Assembly (NCBI RefSeq): GCF_900102085.1
Contig: NZ_FMVM01000008.1
Span: 241,040 to 305,039, forward strand
Direction of reading: 5' to 3'
DNA length: 64,000 nucleotides
Origin: Paenibacillus polysaccharolyticus
Lineage (GTDB): Bacteria; Bacillota; Bacilli; Paenibacillales; Paenibacillaceae
Of this stretch, positions 1 through 9,818 are shown in pieces (within the stretch, counting starts at the first letter, position 1; each line of letters starts with the position of its first letter). The position numbers and the translations under genes are program-made. Below the pieces are notes generated by a model, which worked only from the letters and a program-made list of their open reading frames with translations, was not told the DNA's origin and searched no databases.

Positions 1-2727
1 GATGTACCTCTGTCGCCTATTCAACACTGGTTTTTCAAGCAAAATTTTACCGAAATGAATTATTGGAATAACAGCGTGACGCTGATTAGTGTTACGAGGT
101 TTAGCGAACTATTTGTCAGAGAATCACTCCGATTACTCACGGTTCATCATGCCGCCCTGCGAATGACATTTAAGCGAAATGGCAACCACATTCAGCAATC
201 TTGTCAACATTCAGACCGGCAGGCTTTTGCATTCCAAGTAGCCGAGTCAATAGAGGAGACGAATAGCGAGCAATTCAAGGCTGTCAAGGAACGAATGATG
301 GAAGAAATGCACCGGGCAATGGATCTGGAGCATGGGCCATTAGTACAGGCGGGCCTCATTCAGGGGTCAGATCGGGACGAACTAATCTTTACGATTCACC
401 ATTTAGTCATCGACGCCATTTCCTGGCGCATTTTACTGGATGATTTTTATGATATCTACATTGCTCTCGAACAGAATATCCAGCCAGTTCTGCCTTCTAT
501 ATCCGATTCTTATAAGGATTACGCACAGAGAATGCATACGTATGCTGCTACTGGTGAATGGAAACATGAAGCGCAATATTGGAAGAATGAAATGGCGCGA
601 CCAGTTTCGTCACTCATTGGGGACGGGATACACACGAAGGGTCAGGTTCGAGATAGTGAAGTGGCAAGTCTTTATTTTACACAAAAAGTCACTACAACCC
701 TCGTACAATCGGCGACCGAGCGATACGAGGCGGATACCGCGTCTTTGTTGCTTGCTGCCTTAGGTACTGCAATGGAGGCAATGGGTGTTCGAGATGGTCT
801 ATGGGTCAACATGGAGGGACACGGCCGGGAAAGTTTCGGTGAAGCCTTAGATTATTCACGAACAGTCGGCTGGTTTACATCGCATTACCCGATTTATTTG
901 GATACTTCAGTAGCCCAAATGCCACACCTTTATGTTGCACAGCTTCATCGTGAGTTGCAGCTTATCCCTCACAGGGGTGCTGGATATAACGTAATGAAGT
1001 ACATGCTGCCCGAAGCAGTGACCAGATCATTCCATGGATTTGAGATTGAGCCACAGATTTGCTTCAACTACCTTGGTGAAATGGATGACCGTCGTTATCA
1101 AAATCTGTTTCGGCTTTCGCAGCTTCCGATGCACGGAACAGAGAGTCCAGATGCAGACCGCCCATTTGCAATCACTTGCAATGTGCTCTTATCGGACGGG
1201 CGGATGCTGGTGGAGTTTGATTACAATAAACATCAGTTCCAAGCAGAAACCATCCAGAGAATGTTGCAAGGTTTCCTTAATGGTTTGCAAGACATGATGT
1301 ATGCCGGTGAGGGAGAGATAGTTACAGAAGAGGAACACGATGGATTTCAGCTGGTACCTTCTGCAGAAAGGGAGGTCCTTGAGCAGGTAGCGCCTTTTCC
1401 AATGCTCAAAGCTTATCCGCTGTCACCTATGCAGGAAAGTATGTTGTTCCATTACCTTCGGTTTCCGGATTCCACGGCTTACGAAGAGCAATGTGTCATT
1501 CATTTGCAAGGTGACCTTGACCCAGAACGGCTTAGAGACTGCTTTCAGCAGGTGGTTAATCAACATGACATTCTTCGTACATTTTTTGCCTTGCGTGGGC
1601 TCGAACGGCCGCTTCAGGCAGTGGCGAAGTCATGGAATCTTCCCTTTGAGTTTATGGATTGGACGGCGGAACATGGCGGATGTGAGCCCGAGAAGTTTCA
1701 ACAATATCTTCAACAAAATCGTGAACGGCGCTTTAATCTATTTGGTGAGGTCCCTCTGAGAGTAACACTTATTCGATCAGACGATAACGCGTATAGTCTG
1801 GTTTGGAGCTTTCATCATATTTTGCTTGATGGGTGGAGTGTGGGCCTTCTTCTTAGTAGCATCTTCGATCTATATGCCGATCTGCCTGATGTACGATCAC
1901 TTGTCTCAGCGCCGCACTATGGGGAATACATCGGGTGGCTTGAAGGGCGAGATCCTTCTGTGGCTGAATCGTACTGGGCGACGTATTTAACGGAATACCG
2001 AAGTAAAAATGTGCTACCACGGTTACATGGATCAAGTGGTGAGTATGTACGGGAGGAACTTACCCGTAACTTGCCAGAAACGCTCCAGGAAGCACTTAAG
2101 CAATTATCCGCCGAATACGGTTTGACGCTAAATATTTTGTTTCAGGCTGCTTGGGCGACGGTATTGCAGAATCTCAACGAAACTGAAGATATGATCTTTG
2201 GCGCAGTTGTATCGGGCAGGAGTGTCGAGGTGCAAGATATCGAGAACATGATGGGGCTATTCATTAATACGATTCCTGTTCGGGTAAAGTCAGCATCGGG
2301 TACCTTTTTGGAACTCGCATCACAACTTCAGTGGGAACAGATGGAGAAAGAACCCTATTCCCATATTCCACTATCTTCGATCCAAAAGTCTGGCGGCGGG
2401 GCAGTTCTGGATCATATCCTTGTTTTTGAAAATTATCCGCTGGAACTGCAGCTTCCTTCCGGACTGGAGATGGTAGATTACGATTTACATGAGTATACAA
2501 GCTATGATTTTAACCTGATCATTGAGCCGCATGAGAACTTCCTCATTCGATTTGTATATAACAATGCCGCACATAGAGTAGAAGAGCTGGAAGATTGGAT
2601 GAACTGTCTGCTCATTGTTCTCAGTCAAATCAGTGAAAATCCGAACGTGTTGTTGAAAGATCTTTTCCCGGATGAAATTGTAACGAGTTCAGATGAAGGA
2701 GAAAGTCTAATTAAATTCCATTTCTAG
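1..2727 (+). CDS. Nonribosomal peptide synthetase, C-terminal part (E-C), 5' truncated
   Basis: The frame is open from base 1 and continues upstream of the window; 908 codons are visible. It opens inside an epimerization domain at the core motif LSPIQHWFF. That domain then shows HHLVIDAISWR near base 400, EGHGRE near 815, VGWFTSHYP near 868 and NYLGE near 1068, all intact, so the preceding residue should be converted to the D form. A complete condensation domain follows from about base 1400 (YPLSPMQES) with the catalytic HHILLDG near 1815. Placed after an E domain, it should be a D-acceptor (DCL-type) C domain. The protein stops after this C domain with no adenylation domain; the partner A domain begins on the next gene, 22 bp downstream in the same operon. 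Family assignment is firm; the product is unknown. Confidence 0.95.
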   Translation, partial: DVPLSPIQHWFFKQNFTEMNYWNNSVTLISVTRFSELFVRESLRLLTVHHAALRMTFKRNGNHIQQSCQHSDRQAFAFQVAESIEETNSEQFKAVKERMMEEMHRAMDLEHGPLVQAGLIQGSDRDELIFTIHHLVIDAISWRILLDDFYDIYIALEQNIQPVLPSISDSYKDYAQRMHTYAATGEWKHEAQYWKNEMARPVSSLIGDGIHTKGQVRDSEVASLYFTQKVTTTLVQSATERYEADTASLLLAALGTAMEAMGVRDGLWVNMEGHGRESFGEALDYSRTVGWFTSHYPIYLDTSVAQMPHLYVAQLHRELQLIPHRGAGYNVMKYMLPEAVTRSFHGFEIEPQICFNYLGEMDDRRYQNLFRLSQLPMHGTESPDADRPFAITCNVLLSDGRMLVEFDYNKHQFQAETIQRMLQGFLNGLQDMMYAGEGEIVTEEEHDGFQLVPSAEREVLEQVAPFPMLKAYPLSPMQESMLFHYLRFPDSTAYEEQCVIHLQGDLDPERLRDCFQQVVNQHDILRTFFALRGLERPLQAVAKSWNLPFEFMDWTAEHGGCEPEKFQQYLQQNRERRFNLFGEVPLRVTLIRSDDNAYSLVWSFHHILLDGWSVGLLLSSIFDLYADLPDVRSLVSAPHYGEYIGWLEGRDPSVAESYWATYLTEYRSKNVLPRLHGSSGEYVREELTRNLPETLQEALKQLSAEYGLTLNILFQAAWATVLQNLNETEDMIFGAVVSGRSVEVQDIENMMGLFINTIPVRVKSASGTFLELASQLQWEQMEKEPYSHIPLSSIQKSGGGAVLDHILVFENYPLELQLPSGLEMVDYDLHEYTSYDFNLIIEPHENFLIRFVYNNAAHRVEELEDWMNCLLIVLSQISENPNVLLKDLFPDEIVTSSDEGESLIKFHF

Positions 2728-2749
2728 ACAACCAGGGGGATGAAGTGAC

Positions 2750-5700
2750 ATGGATCGAACGTCGCAAAAAGAGGCTGTTTCCGCACAGGAACTAAGATTG
2801 CAAAAGAAGCACTGGGTAAAAAAAATGCTGGCACTCAAAACGGAGGAAACGTTGTTCACGTCATCCTTTACACCTCAGCATGAGAAGTCCGCTGTTCAAT
2901 CCTACCCGTTTGAGTTGGCACAGAATGTAAGCGAACGGTTGCGCACCATGAGCGGGGAATCCAAAGAAGCTCTGTTTTTGATTTTACTGACAGCTTTAAA
3001 GACTCTTCTTCACAAGCATACCAGCAGTGATTCGCTTACCGTTGCTTACCCGGTGAACAGAATACAAGACACAAGCGAACGTTCGCCGGAGCCAAACTGG
3101 ATTCCACTCATCGACCATTCCCCGAAAGGCTGTACTTTCCGGGAATGGCTAAATGAACTTAAATCGACATATATCGAGACAGTCAAACACAGTGATTATT
3201 CGATGGACCGCCTTGTAGACGATATGAAGGTTGTCCATGACCGGGATTACGCCTTTCTTCAACATATTCGTTTTTCCATTCAGGGGATGTACAACGTAAC
3301 AGATGTAGAGAGTGAGACGCTGGGCATGCGGCTTCATATGTATTGGAGTCAGGACAAGCTGTGCGGTGTGTTAGCCGGCAATACCCGCTTCTTTAACACC
3401 GCTGATTTGGAGCGTTTTGCGAAACAGTACGGGGTTATCATTGAACAATTAATAGAGAACCCGGATCGTCCGGTGGAGGCCAGTGGTGTGCTTGCTGGAC
3501 TAGAACGCGACCGATTGTTGAACGAATATGCAACAGGGCCGCGCCGGACCTATGGTTCCAGTGTAATGGGTTTGTTTGCGGAGCAAGTCCAGCAGACACC
3601 AGAGGCTACAGCCATCGTGACATCGGATGCTTCGATACGTTATGCAGAGCTGGAGGAAAAAGTAAACCACTGGGCTACTGCATTGATTAAAGACGGAACA
3701 AAGCAAGGGGATATCGTAGGACTTTACCTTGACCGAAGCCTGGAGACGGCCATTGCAATCTTAGCCGTGTGGAGGGCGGGGGCGTGTATTTTGCCAATAG
3801 ATGTGCAGACGCCCGCAGAGCGAGTTCGATTCATACTGAAAGATGCCGGGGTAAATCGTCTGCTCACACAGGCCCTTTATGTTAGTCTTTCTTTGTTCCA
3901 AGACGTGGAACGATTACTTTCGTGTGAAGACCTGGATGCAGCAAGTAATGATGGTGAGATCCTTGCTCCCATCACGGCTGAACTGCCCGCTTATATTATA
4001 TATACTTCGGGAACAACCGGGAATCCAAAAGGAGTAGTCGTATCTCATGGCGGACTGGTCAATTCAATCGCATGGAGAAAAGAAGAGTACGCATTGGGAG
4101 TAGAGGACAACACGATCCAGCTCTTTTCCTATTCATTTGATGGCTTCATGACGGGATTCTTGACCCCGCTTGTATCGGGAGCAAGTCTCTTTATGGCTAC
4201 TGAAATTCAGGTTAAAGATCCACTACGCCTGAAGCAATTGCTTATCGTATATCAGATCACTCATTTTATATGTGTGCCTTCGTTGTACCGCCTGCTTTTG
4301 CAACAGATTAAACCAGAAGACAAACTGTGTGTGCACCTTATTACGCTTGCAGGGGAGAGTGTCTCTCCTGCACTGATTCAGGAAAGCAGAGAACGGCTTC
4401 CGGATGTGAAGATATACAACGAGTATGGTCCTACTGAATCCAGTATCGTCGCTCTCTGTAAAAGAGATGTGGAACAGGGAGAGAAGGTGACGATTGGTCG
4501 TCCGATATCGAACATGCGTGCATATATTCTCGATCATTGGAACGAGCCTGTTTCGCCGGGAATCGTTGGGGAACTTTGTTTGTCGGGTCCGGGTCTGGCT
4601 CGCGGTTATCTTAACCAGCCTGAGCTTACTGATCAAGCTTTTGTACCCAATCCGTTTATTGCGGGTGAGCGACTATATCGGACTGGAGATCTGGCCAAAT
4701 GGACGGAAGAGGGGGAGATCTGTTGTCTCGGGCGCAAGGATGCTCAGGTGAAGTTAAGAGGATATCGGATTGAGCTTCCCGAGATTGAACAGTGTCTTCA
4801 GAGCTACCCAGGTGTTCAAGCGGCAGCGGTTGTATGTGAGGAAGAAGAAGGCATTCCCGTGCGATTGATTGCTTATCTTCAAACCGACGACATCAAGGCT
4901 GTGGAATTACGAGATTACATGGCAAGAGAGTTGCCTTTCTATATGCTTCCGGCGCGCTATTATCGACTTCATCAGCTTCCGCTGTCGGAAAACGGAAAGT
5001 TGGACAAGAAGGTGATCTCTTCCATGGATTGTATCAACCTGGATGTTGAATTCCGAGAGCCGGAAAATGAAACGGAACAGAAGTTATGTGAGATATTTGC
5101 TGATGTTCTTGGATTGAAGAGGGTATCCGCAGATGAGAATTTTTTTACTGCAGGAGGACACTCCCTTAAAGCGACGATGCTGATGTCCAGAATTCAGAAA
5201 GAATTCCGTGTGGAGATCAGTGTAGATCATATTTTCGAAAAGCAGACCGTCAAGGCGTTAGCGGAAGTGATTACTTTAAAAGAAATCAGTACTTGTCCGG
5301 CCATTTCGCCTGCAAATCAGGGGGTGCATTATCCTTTATCTTTTACGCAAGAGCAGATGTACAGAATGTTCTGTAATGATCCGCATTCAACCGCTTATAA
5401 CATGCCGGAGGCTCTTGTTATCGAAGGGGATTTCGACGATCAGCGACTTCGGTATGCGCTTGAGGAACTGACGAAGAGACACGAAATTCTTCGAACGACT
5501 TTTTATGCAATCAATGGTGATCCTGTTCAGGAAGTACACGATGAGAACGTCGTCTCACTGGAGTATTCTGAGCAGGCTTCAACTGATCTTGAAGAAACGA
5601 TAAGACAATTTATCCGTCCATTTGATCTGGCAAGACTGCCGTTATTTCGAGCAGGAATAACGAAGATGGGGCCGAGAAAACATCTGCTTCTGATTGATCT

Positions 5701-8700
5701 TCATCATATCGTAGCTGACGGAGCCTCCATTGGCATATTCATCTCAGAACTGGCGAGCATCTACAATGGAGATTCATTACCTGAGATTAAACTTCACTAC
5801 AAGGATTTCTCGGTATGGCAGCATAAACAGAAAGAGGATCGTGCATTTCAGGCTCAGGGGCAGTATTGGACAGATCAGTTCAAAAACGGAGTTCCCGTGT
5901 TGAGTCTGCCGTATGATCACCCTAGGCCGAAGCTTAAAGGTTTGGAGGGTAGCAGAATTAACTTCACCGTTGATGCGGCTCGCACGTCGTCTCTGAAGAG
6001 GCTCGCTGCCGCAAATGGCGTTACGTTATTCATGTTGCTCTTGACAATCTACCAGATCATGCTCTCCAAGCTGTCCGGACAGAAGGAACTGGTCGTTGGT
6101 TCGCCAGTCTCTGGCAGAACACAGGCTGATCTGGAACACACGATGGGCATGTTTGTAAATGTGGTTCCCATCCGCGCCGAGGTGTCACCGCAATTACGTT
6201 TCACGGAGCTCCTGACTCAGGTAAAACATACGGCGCTTGGTGCGTTTGAGCATCAGGCGATACAATATCAGGATTTGGCACGGAACTTGGGATACACGCC
6301 AGATCCCAGCCGTAATCCGATGTTCGACACGATGTTTGTCCTTCAAAATATGGCTGAGAATCGTTTTGATTTTAGAGGACTGCATTTCTCACATGTTGGC
6401 TTCGAGCAAACGGTGTCCAAATTTGATCTTACTTTAGCCGGGTTTGAGGGCGGGGATGGTGTGTTGTATTTCGATTTGGAGTACTGCACCCGTCTTTTCC
6501 AGAGGGACAGCGTACTGCGTTATGTGGACTATTTTATGCATATTATGCAGACCGTTATAGAACATCCTCAGATACTGGTATCGCAGATGACGCTGCTACC
6601 CCAAGCTCTTTTGCATGAACAATGGAAGGGGCTTAACAATAAGAATCGATATGATGCACCTGACCTGACTCTACTGGAGCAGTTTGCCTTGCATGCCAAA
6701 CGATCTCCCTACAAGGAAGCTTTGTTGTTTGGGGATTCACATATGACGTACGAACAGCTGGACACACAGTCAGAACTATGGGCTAACTGGTTGCGCTCAA
6801 AGGACGTGGGCCTGGAAGATGTCATAGCGGTCAGAATGGAGCGTTCCTTTGAACTTGTCATTGCGTTTCTGGCGGTACTTAAGGCAGGAGCGGTATATCT
6901 GCCAATCGATCCGGAATTTCCGGCGGATCGCACATCATACATGCTTCAGGACAGCGGAGCAGTGCTAATGATTACGGATCAGGCAGATACACAGCATACC
7001 GCATATCATATGCCTGTTTATCTGCCTCATGATATGCAATTTACCGATGTGAACACAAACAACGCATTGCACAGACCACAAAGAAACAATCTGGCTTATA
7101 TTATCTATACTTCAGGGACTACAGGCAGACCTAAAGGTGTGGCGCTAGAACATGCAGGACTAGCTAATCTTTCGACACTCTTTATCTCTACGCTCGGAAT
7201 ACAGTCCGAAGATCGCATTCTTCAATTTGCTTCTTGCTCTTTTGATGCTTCAATATGGGAGTTTACCATGGCATTTACTACCGGAGGAACACTGTGTTTA
7301 GTATCAGCAGAGACCATTGCTGATCCGGTTTACTTTGAACGGTACGTGGAAAAGGCGAATGTTACAGTTATGACGCTTCCGCCTCCTTACATGGCACGTT
7401 TGCATCCTGAGCATTTACCTGGTCTTCGCCTCATGATCACAGCTGGTTCAGAGCCGTCATCGGCCATGCTGTCGACATGGAGCCAGCATATGCGCTGTGT
7501 GAATGCTTATGGACCAACCGAAGCATCTGTATGTGCAGCGATATGGGAATATCAACAAGAGGCCGATATGTTATCTGTGCCTATTGGATACTCCATCCCT
7601 CATAGCAGACTGTGCGTTGTAGATGCAGAACTGAACCCACTGCCTGTCGGGGTTTCTGGAGAACTATGCATCGCAGGTACTGGACTTGCCCGGAGTTATT
7701 TGAATCTGCCGGAAATAACTGCGAGACAGTTCATCTCCTCAGACCTGCCAGGGTTTGAACGGATGTATCGCACGGGAGATCTAGCCAAACTGCTACCAGA
7801 TGGCAGGATGATATACCAAGGTAGAATGGACAATCAGCTTAAGATTAGAGGATACCGTGTTGAACCAAGTGAGATTGAGGCACGACTGCTACAAATAACA
7901 GGTGTTCGTGAAGCCGTTGTATTGCCTAGAATGTGGGAAAATGAAAATTCACTAGTAGCCTATTACACGGGTGACCATGCACCAGCATCGCGCGAACTGA
8001 AGATCGAGCTTACGACTGTTCTTCCTCATTATATGCTTCCATCATTCTTGGTGAAGTTGGACGGGCTCCCTGTGACGTCAAATGGCAAGGTAGATCATGG
8101 TGTACTTCAACGTTTGGAACTGTTGCAAGAGGCGGGGGAGCTATCCCGTATGCCGGAGAATGAACTGGAGGCAACGATCGTTCGTGTGTTTGAACAAGTC
8201 TTGAATGTTCATGGAATCGGAACTGATGACTTGTTTCACGAACTGGGTGGCGATTCTATCTCGGCAATGAAAGCCAGCTTTTTGTTGAAAGAGCAGGGGT
8301 TGGCTCTGGATGTGAGAGACTTGTTAGTTCATCAATCTCCTGTTGCTCTAGGGAAACGGTTACTTCAAACTACATCTGAAGATGATCAGCAGCTTCAATC
8401 GGAAGGTTTACCAGAACGAATATCAGGTCGAGCGAAGACATTCGGTTCACAACAGAAGCAATTGCAACAGGTTTTGGGTGATACGGAACAGAAGCAACTG
8501 ATGGCTGCCCGTGCAACCATTGCAGATCAACAAGAGGTGTACAGAAGACAATTGGCCGCAGAGGTGGAATTGGCCATATTGCCTCTTACCGCTTCCCAGT
8601 CCACACATCTCGGACGCGCAGAAAACGTTGGTGTTGTTCTGCATTTCCATGCCGACAAGACATATGAGGATATCCATCAAGCCATTCATGGATTGGTGCA

Positions 8701-9730
8701 GGAGCAGGAAATGATGAGGTGTTTGTACAATGGCACTAAGGCCAAAAGTTGGAGCTTGCGGGAGCATCCTGCCGGATATAAAGTACCACACGTCAAACTT
8801 GAGTCAACCTGCTCCGAAGCAGTAATGGAACAATTGGTTTCGGAATTGTACTATGACAGATTTGAAGAGGATGGACCAGACCGTTTGTTGTACCGAATGG
8901 TAGTCATTGAGAACAGCAGAACCGGAGCCAAAGTTTTTGTGTACTCTTCTCATCATGCTTTATCCGACGGGTTAAGTTGCAGTTTAATTGCTGAGGTATT
9001 AACAGGGGCGACATCCACGTTGCACGGGGAAAAACATCCTGTCCGATATCGTGATTACCTTCGACGGATCGAGGAGGGGCCGATCGGAATCAGCTTTATG
9101 GAACTGGAGCGTCGCTTCGAACTGGGAACGTATCGTCAGCTTCTTCTAGGCATGAGTAACAAGCTCGCGGAGTTCTCGGCCCAGAAGAGTACATCGATCA
9201 CGTTGAAATGGGAACTTGCAGAAGGAAACCCGGAGGAAGGCTGGCTGAAGGTGCTCGGTTTGCTAGCGGTTTTTGGACGGGAATATCTTGAACTACAGCA
9301 TTTGCCTGTACAATTGGTCAGCAGTGGAAGACGATATGGGGAGCATACCTATTATCATCTTGTCGGTAATTTTACGGACTATATTCCATTGGTGCTGGAT
9401 ACCCATTCCCCAGCGGAGCAACTCTTGCAGCAAATTCAAGCATTGAATCAAACGACTTCCGCTCACCAGATCCGGTTCACTGATATGGAAGATCAAGGCA
9501 GAGGCAAGGGGATTCTGCTCAATTATTTTGGAGCTATACAAGCGGAACCAGAAGATAACGTCATACCTGATGGGGGACCTTCTTTTGCAGAAGCGGCTGA
9601 TCATTATGGGATCTATTTCTACGTCAGACATGTCGGTTGCAACATGCAAGTGCATATCGCTCTTCCATTCGAGACGAGTGCCGCAGAACTGGAGAAGAAA
9701 CTGACAGCAGGAATGATTACGGTGCAGTAG
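2750..9730 (+). CDS. Nonribosomal peptide synthetase, (half-C)-A-T-C-A-T-E-like
   Basis: This 2326-residue protein has: residues ~1-245, a fragment like the C-terminal lobe of a condensation domain without HHxxxDG; A1 (~265-760, IIYTSGTTGNPKG near 415); carrier T1 (GGHSLKA near 803); a C domain (~860-1290, HHIVADG near 984); A2 (~1310-1800, SGTTGRPKG near 1450); carrier T2 (GGDSISAM near 1833); and a terminal E/C-superfamily domain (~1939-2326, HHALSDG near 2067). Manual alignment to the GrsA pocket gives D-A-W-T-I-A-A-V-C-K for A2, one change from the GrsA Phe code. A1 reads D-G-T-C-T-A-E-I-V-K, closest to a Tyr-type code as I remember it. In the last domain, the E-domain motifs EGHGRE and VGWFT read SGRRYG and VGNFT. 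There is no thioesterase. The start is ATG with AGGGGG 10 bp upstream. The two glycosyltransferases follow directly. Confidence 0.95.
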   Translation: MDRTSQKEAVSAQELRLQKKHWVKKMLALKTEETLFTSSFTPQHEKSAVQSYPFELAQNVSERLRTMSGESKEALFLILLTALKTLLHKHTSSDSLTVAYPVNRIQDTSERSPEPNWIPLIDHSPKGCTFREWLNELKSTYIETVKHSDYSMDRLVDDMKVVHDRDYAFLQHIRFSIQGMYNVTDVESETLGMRLHMYWSQDKLCGVLAGNTRFFNTADLERFAKQYGVIIEQLIENPDRPVEASGVLAGLERDRLLNEYATGPRRTYGSSVMGLFAEQVQQTPEATAIVTSDASIRYAELEEKVNHWATALIKDGTKQGDIVGLYLDRSLETAIAILAVWRAGACILPIDVQTPAERVRFILKDAGVNRLLTQALYVSLSLFQDVERLLSCEDLDAASNDGEILAPITAELPAYIIYTSGTTGNPKGVVVSHGGLVNSIAWRKEEYALGVEDNTIQLFSYSFDGFMTGFLTPLVSGASLFMATEIQVKDPLRLKQLLIVYQITHFICVPSLYRLLLQQIKPEDKLCVHLITLAGESVSPALIQESRERLPDVKIYNEYGPTESSIVALCKRDVEQGEKVTIGRPISNMRAYILDHWNEPVSPGIVGELCLSGPGLARGYLNQPELTDQAFVPNPFIAGERLYRTGDLAKWTEEGEICCLGRKDAQVKLRGYRIELPEIEQCLQSYPGVQAAAVVCEEEEGIPVRLIAYLQTDDIKAVELRDYMARELPFYMLPARYYRLHQLPLSENGKLDKKVISSMDCINLDVEFREPENETEQKLCEIFADVLGLKRVSADENFFTAGGHSLKATMLMSRIQKEFRVEISVDHIFEKQTVKALAEVITLKEISTCPAISPANQGVHYPLSFTQEQMYRMFCNDPHSTAYNMPEALVIEGDFDDQRLRYALEELTKRHEILRTTFYAINGDPVQEVHDENVVSLEYSEQASTDLEETIRQFIRPFDLARLPLFRAGITKMGPRKHLLLIDLHHIVADGASIGIFISELASIYNGDSLPEIKLHYKDFSVWQHKQKEDRAFQAQGQYWTDQFKNGVPVLSLPYDHPRPKLKGLEGSRINFTVDAARTSSLKRLAAANGVTLFMLLLTIYQIMLSKLSGQKELVVGSPVSGRTQADLEHTMGMFVNVVPIRAEVSPQLRFTELLTQVKHTALGAFEHQAIQYQDLARNLGYTPDPSRNPMFDTMFVLQNMAENRFDFRGLHFSHVGFEQTVSKFDLTLAGFEGGDGVLYFDLEYCTRLFQRDSVLRYVDYFMHIMQTVIEHPQILVSQMTLLPQALLHEQWKGLNNKNRYDAPDLTLLEQFALHAKRSPYKEALLFGDSHMTYEQLDTQSELWANWLRSKDVGLEDVIAVRMERSFELVIAFLAVLKAGAVYLPIDPEFPADRTSYMLQDSGAVLMITDQADTQHTAYHMPVYLPHDMQFTDVNTNNALHRPQRNNLAYIIYTSGTTGRPKGVALEHAGLANLSTLFISTLGIQSEDRILQFASCSFDASIWEFTMAFTTGGTLCLVSAETIADPVYFERYVEKANVTVMTLPPPYMARLHPEHLPGLRLMITAGSEPSSAMLSTWSQHMRCVNAYGPTEASVCAAIWEYQQEADMLSVPIGYSIPHSRLCVVDAELNPLPVGVSGELCIAGTGLARSYLNLPEITARQFISSDLPGFERMYRTGDLAKLLPDGRMIYQGRMDNQLKIRGYRVEPSEIEARLLQITGVREAVVLPRMWENENSLVAYYTGDHAPASRELKIELTTVLPHYMLPSFLVKLDGLPVTSNGKVDHGVLQRLELLQEAGELSRMPENELEATIVRVFEQVLNVHGIGTDDLFHELGGDSISAMKASFLLKEQGLALDVRDLLVHQSPVALGKRLLQTTSEDDQQLQSEGLPERISGRAKTFGSQQKQLQQVLGDTEQKQLMAARATIADQQEVYRRQLAAEVELAILPLTASQSTHLGRAENVGVVLHFHADKTYEDIHQAIHGLVQEQEMMRCLYNGTKAKSWSLREHPAGYKVPHVKLESTCSEAVMEQLVSELYYDRFEEDGPDRLLYRMVVIENSRTGAKVFVYSSHHALSDGLSCSLIAEVLTGATSTLHGEKHPVRYRDYLRRIEEGPIGISFMELERRFELGTYRQLLLGMSNKLAEFSAQKSTSITLKWELAEGNPEEGWLKVLGLLAVFGREYLELQHLPVQLVSSGRRYGEHTYYHLVGNFTDYIPLVLDTHSPAEQLLQQIQALNQTTSAHQIRFTDMEDQGRGKGILLNYFGAIQAEPEDNVIPDGGPSFAEAADHYGIYFYVRHVGCNMQVHIALPFETSAAELEKKLTAGMITVQ

Positions 9731-9751
9731 CTCAAATCACTAAAACTTTCT

Positions 9752-9789
9752 TGAAATCTCCGGGCATGTTGCGATGTTCGGAGATTTCA
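9752..9789 (+). other. Stem-loop between synthetase and glycosyltransferase genes
   Basis: Perfect 11-bp inverted repeat, TGAAATCTCCG (9752-9762) and CGGAGATTTCA (9779-9789), with a 16-base loop. It fills most of the 88-bp gap before the first glycosyltransferase. No U-run follows, so it is not a standard intrinsic terminator. It could be an mRNA processing or stability element that sets the synthetase-to-glycosyltransferase ratio (inference). Confidence 0.6.
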
Positions 9790-9818
9790 GACTTGATGTA
9801 CGAAAGGGCGGTGCAGCA

